Origin: Nitrospirillum amazonense
Lineage (GTDB): Bacteria; Pseudomonadota; Alphaproteobacteria; Azospirillales; Azospirillaceae
Assembly: GCF_007828045.1 (NCBI RefSeq)
Contig: NZ_VITN01000001.1
Location: 248,001-312,000, forward strand
Reading direction: 5' to 3'
DNA length: 64,000 nucleotides
The notes under the pieces were generated by a model. It was given only the letters and a program-made list of their open reading frames with translations, was not told the DNA's origin and made no database searches. Positions within the stretch are counted from its first letter, which is position 1. Every line of letters begins with the position of its first letter. The position numbers and the translations under genes are program-made. This document shows positions 36,573 through 44,638 of this stretch, one piece after another.

Positions 36573-38390
36573 TCAGTCCAGCAGGCCATCAAGGCTGGTT
36601 TCGGCGTCCGCATAACCTTTGCTGGCAAGGACGATGGGCCGCTCATCCCGCAGACGATCCTGGTAGGTCGACTCGATACGGTCATCCGACCAGCCCCGTC
36701 GCCGATATTCCGCGTGGAAGCGCGCCCGGCGGCCCGCCTCGTCCGTGGCGACGTACAGGCGGCGCGTGGCCAGGACCCGCCAGGCCGGCTGTGTCAGCGC
36801 GGGCACGCCCTCGACAATCAGGATGTCGTCCGGCCCCAGGACGACATCCTCACGGCCCGGGTGGCTGGTCTGGGTCAGCACGTCATAGCGCGGCGGGGTG
36901 ATGGCCGTGCCCCGGTTCGCCACGGCGGCCAGCGCCTGGCCCGCCGCCGCCAGATCATAGCGGCCCAGGACGCCCGCGCCCCGCTGGTCATGGGATTTAA
37001 GCCAGCTGTCCAGGCCCAGCACCAGGGCCCGGTGGCCCCGCTGACCCAGGCGCAAGGACAGGCACTGCGCCAGCAGGCTCTTGCCCGCCCGCGCGAGACC
37101 ACCGACCAGCACCACGTCGCCCGGCCCGATGCCGGCGGCCAAGCCGTCGAGATGGGCGGACAGCCCGGGCCAGACATCCAGGATGAAGCGCACGGCATCG
37201 GCCAGGTCATCGACCACCACGTGCGGCTGGGCCGGGCTTTTGCCATCGCGCCCGCCATGACCGTCACGCACCAGGATGCCGCCCATGCCGCAGGCCCGCG
37301 CCAGGCCCATGTCGCTGGAGCTGTCGCCCACCATCCAGGAGTGGGCGATGTCGATGTTCAGGTCGGCCGTCGCCGCGCGCACCATGCCCGGCTTGGGCTT
37401 GCGGCACTCGCAGCGGACCAGCAGCGACGGCACCCCGCCGGGCAGGGCGGGATCGGGATGGTGGGGGCAGAAATAAATGCGGTCCACATAGGCATGCTGG
37501 GCGGCCAGCCCCGTTTCCAGCCGGGCGTGGATGGCGTCCAGCGTTTCCAGGGTGCACAGACCCCGGGCCACCGCCGCCTGGTTGGTCACCACCGGGGTGC
37601 GGAAGCCCGCGCGGTTCAGCCGCGCCAGCGCCGGCGCGGCGCCGGGGATCAGGTCAAGCGCCGCCACCGTGTTGACGCTGCCCCTCTCCACGTTCAGCAC
37701 GCCGTCGCGGTCCAGGAACACGGCCGGCTGTGGCTGGCGCAGGGACAGGCGGTCGGGCAGGCCGGCGGCCACCTCCGTCCGCGCCCGGTCCAAGTCGCCC
37801 GCCGAGGCGATGGGGCGGACATATTCCGGGCTGAGATAGCTTTGCACCGGGTGGCCCGCCCGCAACAGGCGATCCACCAGCGCCCGGCCCGAGAGGTCGC
37901 CGCCGGCCAGCGCCCGCCGCTCCACGACATAAGGACCGGGCCATGCCTGGTTATGAAAATCACCCACATGGGGCGGGGGATGGAGGCCCCGCACCCGGCC
38001 ATCCTCCGCCCTGTCGACCAGGTCGGCCTCCGCCGGCCTGTCGCTGGGCCGCAGCAGCAGGGTGGCGTCGGCGCCCTGGCGGCGGTGATGGTCCAGCAAG
38101 TGATCCAGGTCCACGTCCAGCAGGACGTCGCCGGGCAGAACCACCATGGTCTCGGCTTCCGCCACCCCGGGCTCGACCCCGGGCGCCACCCGCACCGCCA
38201 GGCCCCGGGCGGCGCCATCGCCGCAGTACCGGGTGATGGCGGCCGAGCCGCTCAGCACCAGCACGTCACGCAGGGTGGACCGGGCGATCATCGCCAGCTG
38301 CCGGCCCAGCAGGGGCACGCCGGCGATGTCGGTCAGGGCGGGAGTGTCGCCGTCGCCCGCAAGTATGACCACCTGGGCCAAATTCCCCAT
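36573..38390 (-). CDS. nucleotidyltransferase - GmhB-type HAD phosphatase - P-loop kinase fusion
   Basis: 605 residues with three parts. Residues 1-220: NTP-transferase fold resembling HddC/RmlA types (QVVILAGDGDTPAL, GDVLLDVDLDHLLDHH), but the usual glycine-rich GTRL-PK signature is degenerate. Residues 222-400: HAD-IIIA phosphatase like heptose bisphosphate phosphatase GmhB, with nucleophile Asp227/Asp229 (FLDRDGVLNVERG), the VTNQ motif, a zinc loop C308-x-H310...C327-x-C329, Lys331 and Asp356/Asp360 (GDSSSDMG). Residues 420-605: P-loop kinase resembling uridine/PRK kinases, Walker A GLARAGKS (431-438), later ILIVEGVPAL. GAGGGG precedes the ATG. Likely heptose-phosphate metabolism linked to hldDE; the kinase substrate is unknown. 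Confidence 0.82.
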   Translation of the reverse strand: MGNLAQVVILAGDGDTPALTDIAGVPLLGRQLAMIARSTLRDVLVLSGSAAITRYCGDGAARGLAVRVAPGVEPGVAEAETMVVLPGDVLLDVDLDHLLDHHRRQGADATLLLRPSDRPAEADLVDRAEDGRVRGLHPPPHVGDFHNQAWPGPYVVERRALAGGDLSGRALVDRLLRAGHPVQSYLSPEYVRPIASAGDLDRARTEVAAGLPDRLSLRQPQPAVFLDRDGVLNVERGSVNTVAALDLIPGAAPALARLNRAGFRTPVVTNQAAVARGLCTLETLDAIHARLETGLAAQHAYVDRIYFCPHHPDPALPGGVPSLLVRCECRKPKPGMVRAATADLNIDIAHSWMVGDSSSDMGLARACGMGGILVRDGHGGRDGKSPAQPHVVVDDLADAVRFILDVWPGLSAHLDGLAAGIGPGDVVLVGGLARAGKSLLAQCLSLRLGQRGHRALVLGLDSWLKSHDQRGAGVLGRYDLAAAGQALAAVANRGTAITPPRYDVLTQTSHPGREDVVLGPDDILIVEGVPALTQPAWRVLATRRLYVATDEAGRRARFHAEYRRRGWSDDRIESTYQDRLRDERPIVLASKGYADAETSLDGLLD

Positions 38391-38564
38391 TCCCCTCTCG
38401 CCTCACCAGCCGTCACCAGCGGGTTGCCACCATAGGAGGCGGGGGGCCGCCGGCGCAATAACCGCGACCGGCGGAACCGAACGGCCGGCCCGGCACTTCT
38501 GCTGGGGTTGTGGGCGACCTAGGGGCCGCCCGCCTCATGTCACCGTCATGAAGGAGTTGCCATC

Positions 38565-39152
38565 ATGAGGACCCTGACCGGCAAGGCGGCCGCCGCCTCC
38601 GCCCTGTGCCTGATGCTGTTCACCCCGGCCGTCGCCATCCAGGCGTCGGCGCAAGAGTCCGTGGGCGACAAGGCCAAGTCCATGGGCGAGAAGACCGGCG
38701 CCAATTCCGTCCTGGGCGTCACCCCGCGCACGGAGGACTTCGTGAAGGAGGTCGCCATCGGCGACATGTTCGAAATCCAGTCCAGCGAACTGGCGCAGCA
38801 GAAGGGCGACGAGGCCACCAAGTCCTTCGCCGACCAAATGATCCAGGCGCACCAGAAGACGTCGACGGAGCTGAAGACCATCGTCACCGGCGGCACCGTG
38901 CAGGCGACCATCCCCACCGCGCTGGACAACGCCCATCAGAAGAAGCTGGACAAGCTGAAGGGCCTGAGCGGCGCCGACTTCGTGAAGCAGTATCGCGAGG
39001 ACCAGGTGGGCGCCCACAAGGACGCCGACAGCGCCTTCCAACGCTACGCCAAGGGCGGCGACAACGCGGCCCTCAAGGACTGGGCCGCCAAGACCGAACC
39101 CACCATCGCCCAGCACCTGGAGATGGCCAAGACGCTGGACAAGACGAAGTAA
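38565..39152 (+). CDS. DUF4142 family exported protein
   Basis: 195 residues with a Sec signal peptide (MRTLTGKAAAASALCLMLF..., cleavage near residue 29). The mature part is an all-helical DUF4142 domain (ferritin-like bundle of the periplasm), with the family block DFVKEVAIGDMFEIQSSELA and FADQMIQAHQKTSTEL. Family members are abundant periplasmic proteins thought to be stress related; no activity is known to me. AAGGAG lies 9 bp before the ATG. The gene stands alone and diverges from the heptose fusion gene with 174 bp between starts. Confidence 0.88.
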   Translation: MRTLTGKAAAASALCLMLFTPAVAIQASAQESVGDKAKSMGEKTGANSVLGVTPRTEDFVKEVAIGDMFEIQSSELAQQKGDEATKSFADQMIQAHQKTSTELKTIVTGGTVQATIPTALDNAHQKKLDKLKGLSGADFVKQYREDQVGAHKDADSAFQRYAKGGDNAALKDWAAKTEPTIAQHLEMAKTLDKTK

Positions 39153-39203
39153 GTCCCGGGATCACCGGCAGAACAGGGGCGGTCCGCACGGGCCGCCCCA
39201 TTT

Positions 39204-39587
39204 TCATGTCATGGCCGCGACCAGCAGGCTGGCGGTGGCGGGGTTGCAGGCGAAGGGCAGGTCGGCCAGCGTCGCTAGGCGCAGCAGGGCCTTCACGTCC
39301 ACGTCGTGCGGCAGGGTGCCCAGCGGGTCGACGAAGAAGATCATGATGTCCAGCCCGCCCTCGACGATCAGGGCGCCGATCTGCTGGTCGCCGCCCAGGG
39401 GGCCGCTGCGCAGGCGGGTCATGTCCAGGCCCCCGATCACCTCCGCCACGCGGGTGCCGGTGGACGAGGTGGCGAAGATCTTCCCCGCCCGCAGGAAATC
39501 GGCATGGGCAAGCGCCCAGTCGACCATCGCCTGTTTCTTGCCATCATGGGCGATCAGCCCGATGGCCAGGCGTCCATCTTCACGCAT
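39204..39587 (-). CDS. mgsA: methylglyoxal synthase
   Basis: Converts dihydroxyacetone phosphate to methylglyoxal and phosphate, a bypass that relieves sugar-phosphate build-up. 127 residues. Family signatures are IGLIAHDGKKQAMVDW, FATSSTGTRV and RSGPLGGDQQIGA with the catalytic Asp67, plus PHDVDV with His94/Asp95, matching the active-site residues known from E. coli. CGGAG precedes the ATG at 8 bp. It is the last gene after a symporter, a lactonase and a GntR regulator, 30 bp downstream of the regulator, which ties it to sugar catabolism. Confidence 0.93.
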   Translation of the reverse strand: MREDGRLAIGLIAHDGKKQAMVDWALAHADFLRAGKIFATSSTGTRVAEVIGGLDMTRLRSGPLGGDQQIGALIVEGGLDIMIFFVDPLGTLPHDVDVKALLRLATLADLPFACNPATASLLVAAMT

Positions 39588-39617
39588 CGTGCAGACTCCG
39601 GATTTTCAAGAGCCGTC

Positions 39618-40346
39618 TCAGGAAGCCGCGGCCTTGCCCTCGGCCTCCTCGCCCTGCGACAGCAGGTCCAGCGCCTCCTGCATCAGGTAGCGCATGGCGG
39701 CCTCCGCCCGGGGGGGATCGCCCGCCAGGATGGCCTCGGCCACGGCGTTGTGGTCGGCCACGCTGGCCAGGCGCACGCCCTTGTACTGGTTGGTGCGCCG
39801 GATGCTGAAACGCAAGGCGGTGTCGATCAGTTCCCGCAGCTGCAGGTAAAAGCGGTTGCCGCTGGCCTTCAGGATGGCGACGTGGAAGTTGATGTCGGTG
39901 GTCAGGGGGTCATCCTCCCCCCGCTCGGCCGCGTACATGCGGTCGATGGCCACCTTGATGGCGGCCTTCTCCGCCGGTGTCGCCCGGGCGGCGGCCAGCT
40001 GGGCCGCAAGCGGTTCCACGGCCAGGCGGATCTCGGTGAATTCCGCCAGCAGGGGCAGGGAGAACTTGCGCTCCAGGATCCAGCGCAGGACGTCGGGGTC
40101 CAGCAGGCTCCAGCTTTCCTCTGGCTCCACCCACGTGCCCTGACGGGGGCGGGCGCGCAGCAGGCCCTTGGCCGTCAGCATCTTCACCGCCTCACGCAAC
40201 ACGCTGCGGCTGGCGTTGTAGTGCTTGCACAGGTCGGCCTCGATGGGGAAGGGCTTGTCGGCGCTGTAGGTCCCGGTAACGATCGCGGCCCCCAGATCCT
40301 GGACGATGGCGAACGTCAGGTTTTGGCCGCGAAACTTGGCAATCAT
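39618..40346 (-). CDS. GntR/FadR-family transcriptional regulator
   Basis: 242 residues from the ATG at 40346, which follows GGGGGAAGGG; a GTG at 40370 with GAGGA nearby is an alternative that adds 8 residues. N-terminal winged helix (PFPIEADLCKHYNASRSVLREAVKML) and a C-terminal all-helical FCD ligand domain (D...H...H pattern, for example FHVAILKASGNRF and SVADHNAVAEAI). It lies within a sugar operon between the lactonase and mgsA, and likely represses this and perhaps the divergent galactonate genes in response to a sugar acid or KDPGal-type intermediate. Confidence 0.9.
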   Translation of the reverse strand: MIAKFRGQNLTFAIVQDLGAAIVTGTYSADKPFPIEADLCKHYNASRSVLREAVKMLTAKGLLRARPRQGTWVEPEESWSLLDPDVLRWILERKFSLPLLAEFTEIRLAVEPLAAQLAAARATPAEKAAIKVAIDRMYAAERGEDDPLTTDINFHVAILKASGNRFYLQLRELIDTALRFSIRRTNQYKGVRLASVADHNAVAEAILAGDPPRAEAAMRYLMQEALDLLSQGEEAEGKAAAS

Positions 40347-40376
40347 CCCTTCCCCCACATTATTCCTCACAACTAC

Positions 40377-41327
40377 TTATATCCCTGCCGACGCCAATTT
40401 GAACGCACTATCGACCAAGCCGCGCGTGCCGATGGTACCGATATCATACACAAACAGGTTGCCGGCATTGGGATCGGCCGCGATCTCCGCCGCCGTCATG
40501 CCTTCGCGCGCCGTGGTGACGAACAGCAGGGTCAGGTCCGGGCCGCCGAAGGCGACGCAGCTGACGCGCGCCGTGGGCACGGGAATGACACCGGAAACGC
40601 TTCCATCCGGGGCGTAGCGCACCACCTGCGACGCCCCCCACTGCGCGCTCCACAGGTGGCCGGCCGCGTCGATGTTGGCGCCGTCGGGGAAGGCCCCCTC
40701 TTCCGTCGTCACGAAAATGCTTTCATTCGACGGCGTGCCGGTGGCCGGATCGTAATCGAAGGCGCGAATCCGGCGGGTGACGCTGTCGGTGTAGTACATG
40801 CGGGTGCCGTCCGGGCTCCAGCACAGGCTGTTGGAGATGAGGGCGCCGTGCACCAGGGACGTGGCCCGGTCCCGCCCGTCCAGGCGATAGAGCGCACCGG
40901 CCAGCGACTTGGCCGCCCGCGCCGCCTCATCCTCCACCATCGTGCCAGCCCAGAAGCGGCCCTGGCGGTCCACCCGGCCGTCGTTGAAGCGAACGCCGGC
41001 GGGCAGGTCCTGCCGCGCCAGCCACTCCACCGCCCCCCTGCCCACCGCCACGCTACGTGGCGTGAACAGGGCGAAACCGCTTTCGAACGCCACCACCAGG
41101 CGGTCGGGGGCGCCCTCGACCAGGCCGAAGGAGCAGACGCGTTCCGGTGCCGCGAAGGTTTCCACCGTCCGGCTGGCCCAGTCCAGGCGGTGCAGGCGCC
41201 GCTCATGGATGTCCGTCCACCACAGCGACTGGTCGCGTTCGTCCCAGGTGACCCCTTCGCCCAGGGTGTTGCCCAGGGCGACGGTGGCGACCAGCGGGGC
41301 GTCGAGCAGCGGTTTCGCAGCGGTCAT
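40377..41327 (-). CDS. SMP-30/gluconolactonase family sugar lactonase
   Basis: 316-residue six-bladed beta-propeller lactonase. Metal-site motifs are visible: LGEGVTWDERDQSLWWTDI at the N-terminus, FNDGRVDRQGRFWAGTM in the middle and SLCWSPDGTRMYYTDS after it. It hydrolyses aldonolactones (galactono-, arabino- or gluconolactone) to sugar acids, the second step after sugar 1-dehydrogenase. It starts one base after the symporter stop, so the two are co-translated. Galactonolactone is favoured because of the nearby galactonate genes. Confidence 0.9.
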   Translation of the reverse strand: MTAAKPLLDAPLVATVALGNTLGEGVTWDERDQSLWWTDIHERRLHRLDWASRTVETFAAPERVCSFGLVEGAPDRLVVAFESGFALFTPRSVAVGRGAVEWLARQDLPAGVRFNDGRVDRQGRFWAGTMVEDEAARAAKSLAGALYRLDGRDRATSLVHGALISNSLCWSPDGTRMYYTDSVTRRIRAFDYDPATGTPSNESIFVTTEEGAFPDGANIDAAGHLWSAQWGASQVVRYAPDGSVSGVIPVPTARVSCVAFGGPDLTLLFVTTAREGMTAAEIAADPNAGNLFVYDIGTIGTRGLVDSAFKLASAGI

Positions 41328-41328
41328 G

Positions 41329-42894
41329 TTACCACCAGGTGATGTAGAGGGCGGACAGGACGACCAGCACCACCAGGGCCGCGATGTTGAAGCCGGTGGT
41401 GGTGGAATAGTCGATACCCTTCAGCTTGACCTTGATCTGGCCCGGGATGGCGGCCGGGGCCGCCAGCGACACCAGCACCGCGCCGGCCAGGCACAGCAGG
41501 AACACGACGCCCACGCGGTCCATGAAGGGCAGCGCCGGCAGCCAGATCTTGAAGGCCAGCGACATCACGGCGGAGCCGATGGCGGCCGTCAGGGCGCCGG
41601 CGGCGCTGGCGCGGGCCCAGAACATGCCCAGCAGGAAGATGACGCAGATGCCGGGCGTGAAGAAGCCGGTGAATTCCTGGATGTACTGGAAGGCCTGGTC
41701 GAAATTGCCCAGCAGGGGCTTCGCCACCACGATGCCGATCAGCACGGCCACCACGCTGACGATGCGGCCCACGGCCACCAGATGGTGCTGGGACGCGTTC
41801 GTCTTGATGTGGGCGTAGAGGTCCAGGGTGAAGATGGTGGCCACGCTGTTGATCTTGGACGCCAGCGAGGCGACGATGGCCGCGACCAGAGCCGCGAACA
41901 CCAGGCCCTTCAGGCCCACGGGCAGCATCTTCATCAGTTCCGGGTAGGCCTGGTCGGGCACCGGCAGGTTGGGGATCAGCATCACGGCGGCCAGGCCGGG
42001 CAGCACGATGATGACCGGCATCAACAGCTTCAGGAAGGCGGCGAACACCACGCCGCGCTGCGCCTCGCGCACCGACTTGGCGGCCAAGGCGCGCTGGATG
42101 ATGTACTGGTTGAAGCCCCAGTAGGACACGTTCATGACCCACAGGCCGCCCACCAAGACGGAGATGCCGGGCAGATCCTTGTAGAAGGGGCTGTCCTTGG
42201 TCAGGATCAGCTTGAACTTCTCCGGTACATTGGCCGCCAGCTGGTGGAAGCCGGCCACCACGCCCTGGCCGTCCGCGATCTGGTTCAGGGCGAGGTAGCT
42301 GATGATCAGCCCGCCCATGACCAGCAGGCCCACCTGCACGATGTCGGTCAGCGCCACCGCCTTCAGCCCGCCGAACAGGGAATAGGCGCAGGCGAACAGG
42401 CCCAGCGCGATCAGGGCGTACATCTGGTCCACGCCCGCCACCGCGTGCACGGCGATGGAGCCCAGCCACAGGATGGAGGCCAGGTTGACGAAGACGTAGA
42501 CGCCCAGCCAGAACACGGCCAGCGTCAGGCGGACGCTGGGGCCGTACCGCTGCTCCAGGAACTGGGGCATGGTGTAGATCTGGTTTTCCAGGAAGATGGG
42601 CAGGAAGTACTTGCCCACGATGATCAGGGTCAGCGCCGCCATCCACTCATAGCAGGAGATGGCGAGGCCAATGGCGTAGCCGGAGCCCGCCATGCCGATG
42701 ATCTGTTCCGCCGAGATGTTGGCGGCGATGAGTGAGGCGCCGATGGCCCACCAGGGCAGCGACCGGCCGGCCAGGAAATAATCCTTGGCGTTCTTCTCAT
42801 GGCCGACCTTTTCCCGCGACACCCACTGCGCCAGCAGGAAGATGAAGACGGCGTAGACTCCCAGCACCGCGATATCAAGCGTCGCCAAACCCAT
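41329..42894 (-). CDS. sodium:solute symporter (SGLT-type sugar transporter)
   Basis: 521 residues with about 13-14 hydrophobic helices of the SSS family. N-terminal DYFLAGRSLPWWAIGASLIAANISAEQ is the sodium-sugar symporter signature, and WGFNQYIIQRALAAKS is the conserved helix-loop of vSGLT-like galactose/glucose carriers. It brings sugar across the inner membrane with sodium. It is the first gene of the operon with the lactonase, regulator and mgsA. The upstream 170 bp contains an inverted repeat that could be an operator. Confidence 0.92.
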   Translation of the reverse strand: MGLATLDIAVLGVYAVFIFLLAQWVSREKVGHEKNAKDYFLAGRSLPWWAIGASLIAANISAEQIIGMAGSGYAIGLAISCYEWMAALTLIIVGKYFLPIFLENQIYTMPQFLEQRYGPSVRLTLAVFWLGVYVFVNLASILWLGSIAVHAVAGVDQMYALIALGLFACAYSLFGGLKAVALTDIVQVGLLVMGGLIISYLALNQIADGQGVVAGFHQLAANVPEKFKLILTKDSPFYKDLPGISVLVGGLWVMNVSYWGFNQYIIQRALAAKSVREAQRGVVFAAFLKLLMPVIIVLPGLAAVMLIPNLPVPDQAYPELMKMLPVGLKGLVFAALVAAIVASLASKINSVATIFTLDLYAHIKTNASQHHLVAVGRIVSVVAVLIGIVVAKPLLGNFDQAFQYIQEFTGFFTPGICVIFLLGMFWARASAAGALTAAIGSAVMSLAFKIWLPALPFMDRVGVVFLLCLAGAVLVSLAAPAAIPGQIKVKLKGIDYSTTTGFNIAALVVLVVLSALYITWW

Positions 42895-42907
42895 CGGCGT
42901 ACCCCCC

Positions 42908-42933
42908 TTATGTTATCTGGCCTTTTCAAGGCC
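42908..42933. promoter_or_regulatory. inverted repeat upstream of the symporter operon
   Basis: GGCCTT-TTC-AAGGCC (42919-42933) next to TTATGTTATC, 25 bp before the symporter start. Candidate operator or 5'-UTR hairpin for the GntR-controlled operon; only a candidate. Confidence 0.35.
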
Positions 42934-43031
42934 CCTCAGTCGCCGGGCGCCGGCGTCCGCCGGCTTGGCTTCCTCGTTTTGCAGTCCGCTGACGCTCCCC
43001 ACAAAACTCCGGCGGCCCCAGTCGGAGCCTA

Positions 43032-43054
43032 CCGCCGCCGAAGGTCGGCGGCGG
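43032..43054 (-). terminator. hairpin 3' of the aldolase gene
   Basis: Perfect 9-bp stem CCGCCGCCG (43032-43040) / CGGCGGCGG (43046-43054) with a 5-nt loop, 12 bp after the dgoA stop on the minus strand. No T-run follows on that strand, so it may protect the 3' end rather than terminate strongly. Confidence 0.5.
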
Positions 43055-43066
43055 CTTTTAGCATAT

Positions 43067-43696
43067 TCAGCCCAGCTTCAGCGCGGCGCGCACGGCGGCC
43101 ACCAGGCCGGCGGCGCGTTCCGCCATCTGGCCCAAATCCACGCCCGGCTTGTACAGGTCGCCGCCGGAGCCGAAGCCGGTGACGCCGGCGTCCGCCCAGG
43201 GCTGCAGGTTGGCGGCGGTGACGCCGCCAACGGCGTAAACGGCGACGTCGGCCGGCAGCACGGCCTTCAGCGCCTTCACATGGCCGGGCGCGTGGCTGCT
43301 GGCCGGGAACAGCTTCAGATAGCGCGCACCGGCGCCGATGGCGGCGAAGGCCTCGGTCCCCGTGGAGAAGCCGGGCATGGACACCATGTCCAGCGCCACG
43401 GTGCGGGCGATAACGGAAACGTCGACGTTGGGGGAGACGATCAGCTGGCCGCCCACAGCGCGCACCGCGTCCACCCTGTCCGGGGTCAGCACGGTGCCGG
43501 CGCCCACCAGGCAATCATCGCCGAAGGTCTGCACCAGCCGCTCGATGCTGCGCAGCGGCTCCGGTGAGTTCAGCGGCACCTCGATGGCGCGGATGCCCGC
43601 GTCGTGCAGGGTGCGGGCCACGGCCACCACCTCATCGGGCGTCACCCCGCGCAGGATGGCCACCACGGGCATGTGCTTCAACCTGGCTTCGGTCAT
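43067..43696 (-). CDS. dgoA: 2-dehydro-3-deoxy-6-phosphogalactonate aldolase
   Basis: Splits KDPGal into pyruvate and glyceraldehyde 3-phosphate, the last step of the De Ley-Doudoroff pathway. 209 residues from the ATG at 43696, which has AAGGA upstream; an earlier GTG overlaps the kinase stop. KDPG/KDPGal aldolase motifs: Glu39 in AIEVPLNSPEP, the Schiff-base Lys128 in YLKLFPASSHAPGH, and VYAVGGVTAANL. IEVPLNSPE is the KDPGal-type variant of this motif. It follows dgoK with only 11 bp between coding parts. Confidence 0.92.
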   Translation of the reverse strand: MTEARLKHMPVVAILRGVTPDEVVAVARTLHDAGIRAIEVPLNSPEPLRSIERLVQTFGDDCLVGAGTVLTPDRVDAVRAVGGQLIVSPNVDVSVIARTVALDMVSMPGFSTGTEAFAAIGAGARYLKLFPASSHAPGHVKALKAVLPADVAVYAVGGVTAANLQPWADAGVTGFGSGGDLYKPGVDLGQMAERAAGLVAAVRAALKLG

Positions 43697-43707
43697 GACG
43701 CGTTCCT

Positions 43708-44637
43708 TCACAGGCGGCGGAAATAGGCCAGCAGGCCGGCGGTGGACTGCTCGGCGCCGTTCAGCGCCAGGGCGGCCACGCCGTGGCTGGCCAATGCCAG
43801 GGTATATAGGGTGTTCAGCGCCGGGGCGCCGACCAGGACCACCCGCGTGGGCGCCGGCCTGCCCAGCGCCCGGTGCCGGGCCAGGGTGGCGGCCACGTCA
43901 CCGCCGATGACCAGGCCGGACAGGAAGCCCAGGGCGTCCTTGGGCGTCAGCACGCCCGCCATCTGCCGGGCGCGGGTTTCGAACAGCAGGTGCAGGACGT
44001 CGGCGCCCGCCTCCGCCACCCGCTTCAGGCCGTGGCGGAAGCCGGCATCCGGCGTGCCATCCCACTCGGCCGCCCCGCGCGCCAGGGTGCTGTGCTTGGA
44101 CAACAGGGCGTAGATCTCGCCCGACATGGCGGTGGTGAAACCGGTGATGCGACCGTCCGACAGATCCACCCACTTGGAATGGGTGCCGGGCAGGCACAGC
44201 AGATGGTCGCCCGCGGCGAGATCCGGATGGGTGATGAGGGCGCCCAGCACCTGGGTTTCCTCCCCCCGCATGACGTCGGGGGCACCCTGCAGGTTAGTGC
44301 CCTTCACGCCCGGCGCGATGTAGACGGCGCGGCCGTCTAGGTCGATGCGGTGCAGGTGGCCCGCGATCTCCGCCGCCCCCGCCGGGGCGGCGGCGTAGGG
44401 CACCTCCACCCAGCCGAGGGTGGAGCCCACCATGCCGCACAACAGCAGGGGCAGACGGCCGTGGGCGGCATCCCAATCGGCCAGCAGGCCCCGCACCGTG
44501 TCGGGGAAGCCGCCCGCCGGCACGGCGGCGGCGCCGGGACCGGCGCGGGTGTCCAGCACGGCGCCGTCCGCGTCAACCAGCGACAGGCGCAGGTTGCTGG
44601 TGCCCCAATCGCCGGCGATGAAGACGGGTGCCGCCAT
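43708..44637 (-). CDS. dgoK: 2-dehydro-3-deoxygalactonokinase
   Basis: Phosphorylates KDGal to KDPGal with ATP. 309 residues of the ASKHA fold: phosphate-1 motif GDWGTSNLRLSLVDADG at the N-terminus, later GTHSKWVDLSDGRITGF and SGLVIGGDVAATL, all typical of DgoK. It starts one base downstream of the dehydratase stop and is followed at once by dgoA, the classical gene order for galactonate use. Confidence 0.93.
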   Translation of the reverse strand: MAAPVFIAGDWGTSNLRLSLVDADGAVLDTRAGPGAAAVPAGGFPDTVRGLLADWDAAHGRLPLLLCGMVGSTLGWVEVPYAAAPAGAAEIAGHLHRIDLDGRAVYIAPGVKGTNLQGAPDVMRGEETQVLGALITHPDLAAGDHLLCLPGTHSKWVDLSDGRITGFTTAMSGEIYALLSKHSTLARGAAEWDGTPDAGFRHGLKRVAEAGADVLHLLFETRARQMAGVLTPKDALGFLSGLVIGGDVAATLARHRALGRPAPTRVVLVGAPALNTLYTLALASHGVAALALNGAEQSTAGLLAYFRRL

Positions 44638-44638
44638 G

